Origin: Pararhizobium sp.
Lineage (GTDB): Bacteria > Pseudomonadota > Alphaproteobacteria > Rhizobiales > Rhizobiaceae
Assembly: GCA_017794825.1 (NCBI GenBank)
Contig: CP051237.1
Location: forward strand, 2,232,001 to 2,296,000
Length of the DNA: 64,000 nucleotides
Direction: 5' to 3'
Shown here: one piece after another, positions 58,476-64,000 of the stretch
How positions within the stretch are numbered: position 1 is the first letter of the stretch
How the letters are laid out: each line of letters starts with the position of its first letter
Translations under genes and position numbers: made by a program
The notes under the pieces: model-generated
Database searches by the model: none
What the model was told of the DNA's origin: nothing
What the model saw: the letters and a program-made list of their open reading frames with translations, nothing else

Positions 58476-59045
58476 ATGAAACCGGACCACTCCGACACAT
58501 TTCAGGATCTCAGCGATCTGGCCTTTGAACTGGCGCCGATCGGCATCGTGCTCACGGAAAATCGCGTTATCCGCGCCTGCAACACCACGTTCGCCACCAT
58601 TTTCGGCTACGAGAAGCAGGAGCTCATCGGTCAGTCCTTCCGCATGCTCTACGCCTCGAACGAGGAGTTCGAACAGATGCGCGATATCGGTCTGAGGACG
58701 CTGCGAGAAGGCAAGCCCTACAGCGACGAGCGGATCATGCCGCGCAAGGACGGGAGCCTGTTCTGGTGCCGGGTCAGGGCGCACAGCCCGACGCCGGACG
58801 ACCCGCTGGGACGGACGATTCTGAGCTACGCCGACATTTCCGGCCACCGACCCTACGTGACGTTGTCGGTTCGCGAACGGCAGATCGTCACCCAGTTGAG
58901 CAACGGACGGACCAGCAAGGAAATCGCCCGGCAGATCGACATTTCGCCGCGAACGGTCGAGTTTTACCGGTCGCGGCTCTTGAAGAAGTTCAAGGTCAGC
59001 AACGTGACTGAACTGCTCGCGCATCTCGGCGGTGCGCCGGAATAG
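58476..59045 (+). CDS. PAS-domain LuxR-type transcriptional regulator
   Basis: 189 residues from ATG 58476 (the frame is open to 58284). PAS domain about 12–120 (FELAPIGIVLTENRVIRACN, MPRKDGSLFWCRV), which would bind a small molecule, then a LuxR helix-turn-helix 125–185 (LSVRERQIVTQLSNGRTSKE). Divergent from the M20/ABC/ALDH/SDR operon by 85 bp with two dyads, so it probably controls that operon and itself. No receiver domain, so it senses its ligand directly. Confidence 0.88.
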   Translation: MKPDHSDTFQDLSDLAFELAPIGIVLTENRVIRACNTTFATIFGYEKQELIGQSFRMLYASNEEFEQMRDIGLRTLREGKPYSDERIMPRKDGSLFWCRVRAHSPTPDDPLGRTILSYADISGHRPYVTLSVRERQIVTQLSNGRTSKEIARQIDISPRTVEFYRSRLLKKFKVSNVTELLAHLGGAPE

Positions 59046-59103
59046 TTTATCATTCGGCCTGCATTATTTCCTAAGTACTTGTTTTCGTTGGTATATTTTA
59101 GTT

Positions 59104-59301
59104 CCTGGCTTTGTTTCGGGATTTTGGGATTTCAAGGGCGTTTTGAAATCTGGCTTCGTTTCGGGAATCTGTAAATTCAAGATTGGCGAATCTGGCTTTG
59201 TTTCGGGAATCGCCGATTTCAGGGGCAATCAGAAATCTGGCTTTGTTTCGGGAATTCGCCATTTCGAGGGCTTTTTGTAATCTGGCTTTGTTTCGGGAAT
59301 C
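59104..59301. repeat. Five tandem imperfect repeats, 42–45 bp period
   Basis: The core CTGGCTTTGTTTCGGGAAT begins at 59105, 59150, 59192, 59237 and 59282, giving spacings of 45, 42, 45 and 45 bp, all multiples of three. Between cores are diverged ATTTC...GGGC spacers. The plus-strand frame gives SGFVSGI-type repeats; on the minus strand one frame gives SRNKARF repeats. The plus frame (59032–59280) ends in TAA before the fifth copy and starts inside the previous gene, so it is probably not a gene. Origin and role unknown. Confidence 0.8.
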
Positions 59302-59617
59302 CGCGTTTTTGACACCCGACGCGCATCAGAGACGCCGAAACCTCTCCGGCCGGCAGAGCGTTTTATAGCACGAATCGCGAAAAAAAGCAGCCTGAAAGTT
59401 CCTGCTATGTTCTGCGACGCCGACAGGCCGCACAGATCCCGGCTCGGAGGCCGGGATGAGGGAAAAAAGGGAGGACCGTGGAGCTATCAAACTCGTATAG
59501 TTGAAGCAGATTGTACTTGAGACATTTGGCGATATGACCCGCCTAATTTTCTCATCGCGGACCTAATCCTATGTCCAGAAGGCGCCGGGCCCACGGCGCG
59601 AAGGGAGGCGTGATCGC
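59302..59617. other. Intergenic region downstream of the repeat array
   Basis: About 316 bp with no gene. The only structure I see is an 8 bp hairpin ATCCCGGC/GCCGGGAT at 59436–59457, without a T-run on either strand. Confidence 0.4.
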
Positions 59618-60499
59618 TTAGCCCCGCCAGCTTCCGTCCGCCCACATGGCGTCCAGCGCGACGCGATAGTCGGGATAATGGAAGCGGTAACCGCTTTCCT
59701 TGAGTTTTGCATTGGAGACACGCTTGTTGTCGCCATAGAAAGAGCGCGCCATCGGTGTGAGTTCGGCGTCCTCGAACGCGATCTCTGGTGGCGGCTCGAC
59801 GCCCGCAAGGCCACATGCATAGGTTACGACATCCTGCGGCGGACACGGTTCGTCGTCGACGACGTTCCAAACGCCACTTGCCTGCGTTCTTGAAAGATGC
59901 TCCACCGCGCCCGCCACATCGGCGACATGGATGCGATTGAAGACCTGGCCGGGTTTTACAAGCCGGCGGGCCTCGCCCCGATCGATCTTGACGAATGTGT
60001 TGCGGCCCGGACCGTATATGCCGCCCAGCCGCGCAATCGCGACGGGCAGACTGTTGCGGCTCGACAATTCCAGCCATGCGCGTTCGGCCTCGACGCGCCA
60101 GTGCGAGCGTTTCGGCACAGGCCGGCACCCGGTCTCTTCCGTCACCCAGGCTCCGTCATGATCGCCATAGACGCCGACCGTCGACAGGTAGCAGACCCAT
60201 TGCAGCTGCTGCATGAAGCGCCTCAAGTCACCGCCGGTCAGCCGCAGCAGCGGATCGCCGCGCTCGTCCGGGCGCACCGACTGAACGAGATGTGTCGCCC
60301 GGCCGAGCGCCTCCAACAGCGCGTCACTCAGGTTTTCCCCGTCGAAGAGGACGGGATCGATTCCGGCTGCCCGCAGAGCGTCGAAACTGTCCACAGCGCG
60401 GCTGGTTCCGGTGATATGGGCCGCGCCGCCCATACGCCTTGCAATTTCCTGGCCGGAAAATCCGGCGCCGAGAATAAAGAGATCCATGTCTTGTTCCAT
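59618..60499 (-). CDS. NAD(P)-dependent epimerase/dehydratase-like protein (YeeZ type)
   Basis: 293 residues from ATG 60499, which overlaps the queG stop as TGATG; ATG 60487 (GGAA 6 bases upstream) is an alternative. Extended-SDR fold: dinucleotide loop LGAGFSGQEIARR, VCYLSTVGVYGDHDG, and a late YGDNKRVSNAKLK. The catalytic Y-x3-K is absent (GGIYGPGRN instead), as in the E. coli YeeZ group, whose role is unknown. Translationally coupled to queG. Confidence 0.82.
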   Translation of the reverse strand: MEQDMDLFILGAGFSGQEIARRMGGAAHITGTSRAVDSFDALRAAGIDPVLFDGENLSDALLEALGRATHLVQSVRPDERGDPLLRLTGGDLRRFMQQLQWVCYLSTVGVYGDHDGAWVTEETGCRPVPKRSHWRVEAERAWLELSSRNSLPVAIARLGGIYGPGRNTFVKIDRGEARRLVKPGQVFNRIHVADVAGAVEHLSRTQASGVWNVVDDEPCPPQDVVTYACGLAGVEPPPEIAFEDAELTPMARSFYGDNKRVSNAKLKESGYRFHYPDYRVALDAMWADGSWRG

Positions 60500-61659
60500 C
60501 AGTACGGCGTAGACAGGCGCCCGGTTGCGTGTCGCCACTCTGCAATAACGGATGTATCCGTTTCCACCCTGTCGGCAAGCCGCTGCATCCTGTCGGACGA
60601 TACGAGCCTGGACAGGGCCCAGACGGCTGCGCCGCGCACCTCCGGCGAGGCGTCGTCGAGCAGCGTTTCGCAGGGGCTGACGAGCTCCGGGTCGCCGGAA
60701 TTGCCGCAGGCGATCAGCACGTTGCGGACAAACCGGTCGCGGCCGATGCGCTTGATCGGCGATCCTGAAAACAGCTTTCGAAACGTCGGATCGTCGAGCA
60801 CTGCGAGATCGGCGAGCCGCGGCGCGTTGAGATCATCCCTGGCCTGCAATTTGGCCTCGCGCGCCGTGTTGGCGAACTTGTTCCAGGGGCAGACGGCAAG
60901 ACAATCGTCGCAGCCATAGATCCGGTTGCCCATCGCCTTGCGGAATTCGAACGGGATCGGTCCCTTGTGCTCGATGGTGAGATAGGAGATGCAGCGTCCC
61001 GCGTCGAGCTGATAGGGCGCCGGAAAGGCGCTGGTCGGGCATATATCCAGACAGGCGCGGCACGACCCGCAGGCGTCCGTCGCAGGCTCGTCAGGCGGCA
61101 GATCGACGGCGGTAAAGATCGAACCGAGGAACAGCCAGGAGCCGAAATCGCGGCTGACAAGGTTGGTGTGCTTGCCCTGCCAGCCGACTCCGGCCTTTTC
61201 GGCGAGCGGCTTCTCCATGACCGGAGCGGTGTCGACGAAGACCTTGACTTCGGCGCCCGCGCGCGCCGCGAACCGGCCGGCGATGGTCTTCAGCCGTCCC
61301 TTGATGACGTCGTGATAGTCGCGGTGGCGGGCATAGACCGAAATCGACGCATGGCTGCGACGTTCCAGGACCTCCAGCGGATCGGAGTCCGGACCGTAAT
61401 TCATGCCGAGGATCAGAATGGAGCGGACGTCCGGCCAAAGACTGCGCGGATGACCGCGGCGCTCGACAGTATCCGCCATCCACGCCATCGTGGCGTGATA
61501 CCCCTTCGCGACAAATTCATGGAGCGCGTTCCCTGGACGATCCGAAATCGCGTTTGCGCGCACCACTCGCGCGACGTCGAACCCCTCCGATCGGGCCAGG
61601 TCGACCAGGAAGGCCTTGAGCTCATCCGGCCGCGTCGATTTTCGCGCCGCCTCGCCCAT
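60499..61659 (-). CDS. queG: Epoxyqueuosine reductase
   Basis: 386 residues from ATG 61659 (the frame is open to 61764). Final step of queuosine synthesis: reduces epoxyqueuosine in tRNA, using cobalamin and two 4Fe-4S clusters. Cluster motifs CGSCRACLDICPTSAF and CDDCLAVCPWN, the catalytic Asp in FVDTAPVMEKPLA, and a C-terminal HEAT-like region (SPEVRGAAVWALSRL). The start is 2 bp after the GST stop, giving a GST–queG–epimerase operon. Confidence 0.96.
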   Translation of the reverse strand: MGEAARKSTRPDELKAFLVDLARSEGFDVARVVRANAISDRPGNALHEFVAKGYHATMAWMADTVERRGHPRSLWPDVRSILILGMNYGPDSDPLEVLERRSHASISVYARHRDYHDVIKGRLKTIAGRFAARAGAEVKVFVDTAPVMEKPLAEKAGVGWQGKHTNLVSRDFGSWLFLGSIFTAVDLPPDEPATDACGSCRACLDICPTSAFPAPYQLDAGRCISYLTIEHKGPIPFEFRKAMGNRIYGCDDCLAVCPWNKFANTAREAKLQARDDLNAPRLADLAVLDDPTFRKLFSGSPIKRIGRDRFVRNVLIACGNSGDPELVSPCETLLDDASPEVRGAAVWALSRLVSSDRMQRLADRVETDTSVIAEWRHATGRLSTPY

Positions 61660-61661
61660 GC

Positions 61662-62354
61662 TCAGAAATCCAGATCGGCGTAGTGCGAGACCGGAGGCAG
61701 GTTGCGGATCCTGTCGGCGAGCAGGGGCCGGAAGGACGGGCGGGACTTGATGCGCTGATACCACTGACGGGCCTGCGGCGCCTCATCCCATTTGATCTCG
61801 CCGATATAGTCGAGGACTGAAACCGCGCCGGCGGCAGCGAGATCCGCATAGCTCATTTTATCGCCCGCCAGCCAGTTGCGGGATCCCGCAAGCCAGTCGA
61901 GATAGCGCATATGCTGCCTGATATTGTTGCGCGCCATGCGCAGCGCCTTCGAGTCGGGCGCTCCGCCCCCATGCTCCTTCGACATGATGGTCTTGAGGAT
62001 CCGCTCGCGCGCCAGATGCCGGGTGACGTCGTTGTCCATCTTCAGCAGGAACCAGTCCATCAGGCGGCGCTCTTCGGCGCGCTCAAGCACATTGTCTCCC
62101 AGAAGCCGCCGGTCGCGCTTGAGCGCGCCGCGCGTCTCGTCGATATATTCGGCGATCACGCCTGCGCCGCAGATCGCGTGCATGGATTCATCGACATAGA
62201 CAGGCAGTGTGGCCGCCGGATTGAGCGCGAGGAAATCACGGCGCTGCTCCCATGGCCGCTCCTCGAGAAGCTCCGCCTCGATTGCGTATTCCCGGAAAAC
62301 CAGCCGGATGAAGCGTGAGGCGGCTGAGACTGGATGATGATAAAGCGTTGGCAT
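61662..62354 (-). CDS. Glutathione S-transferase family protein
   Basis: 230 residues. Thioredoxin-fold N-terminal domain (PTLYHHPVSAASRFIRLVF; Ser in the SAAS region is the likely catalytic residue), glutathione-binding NPAATLPVYVDE and AEYIDETRG, and a helical C-terminal domain (SYADLAAAGAVSVLDYIGE). First gene of the operon with queG. Substrate unknown. Confidence 0.92.
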   Translation of the reverse strand: MPTLYHHPVSAASRFIRLVFREYAIEAELLEERPWEQRRDFLALNPAATLPVYVDESMHAICGAGVIAEYIDETRGALKRDRRLLGDNVLERAEERRLMDWFLLKMDNDVTRHLARERILKTIMSKEHGGGAPDSKALRMARNNIRQHMRYLDWLAGSRNWLAGDKMSYADLAAAGAVSVLDYIGEIKWDEAPQARQWYQRIKSRPSFRPLLADRIRNLPPVSHYADLDF

Positions 62355-62510
62355 TCAGCGTATCTTGTGGAACTGAAACATTCTCCGGATTTAACTGGCG
62401 CAATCCGGCAAAAAAAAGCTATAGGGACTCGAAAACGGCGTTACAAGCGACGCTTCTTCCAGCCATGCGGTCTGGTTACAGGATTCGCGTGACGCCCGCA
62501 AACGGAGCTT
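62355..62510. other. Upstream region of the GST–queG operon
   Basis: 156 bp between the GST start and the MITE-like element. No gene or strong motif seen; a promoter for the minus-strand operon must lie here. Confidence 0.4.
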
Positions 62511-62811
62511 TAGAGCCATTCTTGTTTAGATGGAAACATTTGATGGAGGGAAATCGGCTCACTCGGCTAGGCGCGTCGCGCAGTGCGATGTGGTGCATCG
62601 GGCAAGCGGCGCAACAACGCTGATGGGCCGATTTCCCCCACCTCGAAACGGAACATCGCGTTGAAACGTCGTGTAAACAGGCCGTGCGATTTTGCCCGCT
62701 GACTGCGTTGACCCGTGACCGTGGTGGGATAGCACCACGTCACACGGTTCGCCTTGTCAGCAACCAAAATCGCTACGGTCAAATGATTCCCTCTAAGCAA
62801 GAATGGCTCTA
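62511..62811. mobile_element. 301 bp MITE-like element with 34 bp terminal inverted repeats
   Basis: Left end TAGAGCCATTCTTGTTTAGA... (62511–62544) and right end (62778–62811) are inverted copies matching at 30 of 34 positions. The outer TA at each end would fit a TA target duplication as produced by IS630/Tc1-type transposases. Inside are nested stems: GGGAAATCGG near 62548 with its complement near 62628, and GTGACCGTGGTG/CACCACGTCAC near 62715–62742. No transposase is encoded. It sits just upstream of uppP and may supply promoter or terminator signals. Confidence 0.65.
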
Positions 62812-62852
62812 GGTTCCGACCGGTTCCACCTGGATAGGCGACAGGCTCCCGC

Positions 62853-63653
62853 ATGGATGAACAGACACTGATCGGCGCGCTTCTGGGCCTGCTGGAAGGA
62901 CTGACCGAATTCATTCCGGTCTCGTCCACGGCGCATCTCCTGCTTGCGGGGCATTTTCTCGGATTCCAATCGACCGGACGGACCTTCGAGGTGCTGATCC
63001 AGCTCGGCGCGGTGCTCGCCATATTGTCGGTCTATTTCACGCGTCTGACGACGCTCGCCATGCAGCTTCCGTCAAGCGCGAAAGCACGACGCTTCGTCTT
63101 CTCGATCCTGCTGGCCTTCCTTCCCGCAGCTGTCATCGGCGTCATGGCGCACGGCTTCATCAAGACGGTGCTGTTCGAAACGCCGCTCCTGATCTGCATC
63201 GTGCTGATACTCGGAGGCTTCGTGCTGATGGCGGTCGACCGCCTGAAGCGCGAGCCGATATACACGGACGTGATGGACTATCCGCCGTCGCTTGCGTTCA
63301 AGATCGGCCTTTTTCAATGCCTGGCGATGATTCCGGGAACCTCGCGATCGGGCTCGACGATCGCCGGCGCCCTCCTCATGGGAACCGACAAGCGCTCGGC
63401 GGCGGAATTCTCGTTTTTCCTGGCCATGCCGACCATGGCCGGCGCCTTCGCCTACGATCTGTACAAGAACTACGCGCTCTTGAGCTTTGACGACGTCACG
63501 ACGATCACCGTCGGTTTCATCATGGCGTTCATCTCGGGCGTGTTCGTGGTGCGCGGCCTGCTCGACTTCGTTTCCCGGCACGGTTTCATGGTGTTCGCCT
63601 GGTGGCGCATCATCGTCGGCACGGCCGGTCTTATCGGCCTGTGGCTGACCTGA
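62853..63653 (+). CDS. uppP: Undecaprenyl-diphosphate phosphatase
   Basis: Recycles undecaprenyl-PP to the carrier lipid for cell-wall synthesis. 266 residues, about eight membrane helices. Signatures [14 protein letters not shown] and [10 protein letters not shown] with conserved E, S, R. The ATG at 62853 lies 41 bp after the MITE-like element; no classical Shine-Dalgarno, only ACAGG. Convergent with marC. Confidence 0.96.
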   Translation: MDEQTLIGALLGLLEGLTEFIPVSSTAHLLLAGHFLGFQSTGRTFEVLIQLGAVLAILSVYFTRLTTLAMQLPSSAKARRFVFSILLAFLPAAVIGVMAHGFIKTVLFETPLLICIVLILGGFVLMAVDRLKREPIYTDVMDYPPSLAFKIGLFQCLAMIPGTSRSGSTIAGALLMGTDKRSAAEFSFFLAMPTMAGAFAYDLYKNYALLSFDDVTTITVGFIMAFISGVFVVRGLLDFVSRHGFMVFAWWRIIVGTAGLIGLWLT

Positions 63654-63665
63654 GCCAATTCTGTC

Positions 63666-64000
63666 TCACCCGCCCGCGACGAGCGCGGGAAAGTGCAGTT
63701 TTGCAAAGGCGACGATACCGGCGACGAGCATCTCCACAGCGACCGCCGCAAGGATAAGGCCCATGATTCGCGTCACGATACTGATGACCGTATCGCCCAG
63801 GGTCCTCGAAATGACGTCCGCAAAGAGCAGGCCCAGCCACACCATCACGCTGATCAGCAGCACAACCGGAACCATCGTCACCAGTTCGCTCGTGTCGTTC
63901 ATGAGCTGAGTAAAAACGATGATCGTCGTGATGGCGCCCGGTCCGAGCATGATCGGAATCGCCATCGGCACGACGGCGATGTTGCGGTTCGGGCGCTCTT
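63666..64000 (-). CDS. MarC-family inner-membrane protein (partial, cut by the window edge)
   Basis: C-terminal part of a MarC/UPF0056 protein; the reading frame runs off the right edge (RNRNIAVVPMAIPIM at the edge). Visible: the family GPGAITTIIV loop and three to four membrane helices. The function of the family is unknown; it is not required for antibiotic efflux despite the name. Stop codons of uppP and this gene are 12 bp apart. Confidence 0.9.
   Translation of the reverse strand, partial: ERPNRNIAVVPMAIPIMLGPGAITTIIVFTQLMNDTSELVTMVPVVLLISVMVWLGLLFADVISRTLGDTVISIVTRIMGLILAAVAVEMLVAGIVAFAKLHFPALVAGG

Noticed and set aside
59032..59280. An 82-residue frame with SGFVSGI repeats, as a real gene.
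   Set aside because: Its start lies inside the PAS-LuxR gene, there is no Shine-Dalgarno, and it stops before the fifth repeat copy. Kept as a repeat array instead.
62567..63022. A 151-residue minus-strand frame through the MITE-like element into uppP.
   Set aside because: It overlaps the conserved start of uppP and covers the inverted-repeat element; no domain and no ribosome-binding site.

Overview
The window is chromosomal DNA of high GC content from an alphaproteobacterium, most likely a member of the Hyphomicrobiales (rhizobia and relatives). The best evidence is the aroA–cmk–rpsA operon with a divergent TIGR02300 gene and tRNA-Ala beside it, an AroA closely resembling the Agrobacterium CP4 enzyme, the RegB/RegA (ActS/ActR) redox pair, mmcB, and many short conserved alphaproteobacterial families. 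I cannot assign a genus. No rRNA, CRISPR array, prophage or transposase gene is visible.

Layout. 1–6341: pirin, a DUF2855 protein, prfC, dut, an alpha/beta-hydrolase/adenylate-cyclase fusion and a GFA protein. 6342–10274 is an accessory-looking stretch: a YjhX-type toxin homologue, a membrane protein with a glycine-rich tail, a translationally coupled pair (RusA-type resolvase and a nuclease-like/HEPN protein), and a yifB/comM gene broken by a small deletion right after its Walker A motif. 10480–16400: housekeeping genes (rnd, rpsA, cmk, aroA, TIGR02300, tRNA-Ala). 16677–33052 is a mixed envelope and signalling region: DUF1328, an NTF2-like gene with an in-frame amber codon, SGNH hydrolases, two cyclic-di-GMP proteins around an MscS channel, a pentapeptide-repeat protein, a chromate transporter, a CAP-domain lipoprotein and two tandem periplasmic ClpP-like/MORN proteins. 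33128–37212 is a deoxyribose-phosphate catabolic operon (deoC, double-domain aldehyde dehydrogenase, GntR regulator) with a perfect palindrome just upstream. 37410–45707: SulP transporter, an SDR, hrpB, regB/regA, mmcB and an L,D-transpeptidase lipoprotein.

45789–59045 is a catabolic block: a three-subunit molybdenum hydroxylase (coxS, coxL, coxM-like, form II), then an SDR, an aldehyde dehydrogenase, a complete peptide/opine-type ABC importer and an M20 amidohydrolase, all on the minus strand and divergent from a PAS–LuxR regulator. It reads as uptake, hydrolysis and oxidation of one small amide- or peptide-like substrate, whose identity the sequence does not reveal. 59046–64000 holds an unusual array of five 42–45 bp repeats, an epimerase-like protein, queG, a glutathione S-transferase, a 301 bp MITE-like element with 34 bp inverted repeats, uppP and a truncated marC.

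The observations I rate highest are the RusA/nuclease-HEPN pair, the paired ClpP-MORN genes (one with catalytic residues intact, one without), the 45 bp repeat array and the MITE-like element. All coordinates, motifs and start choices come from direct reading of the sequence. Family assignments are from recognition, not database searches.
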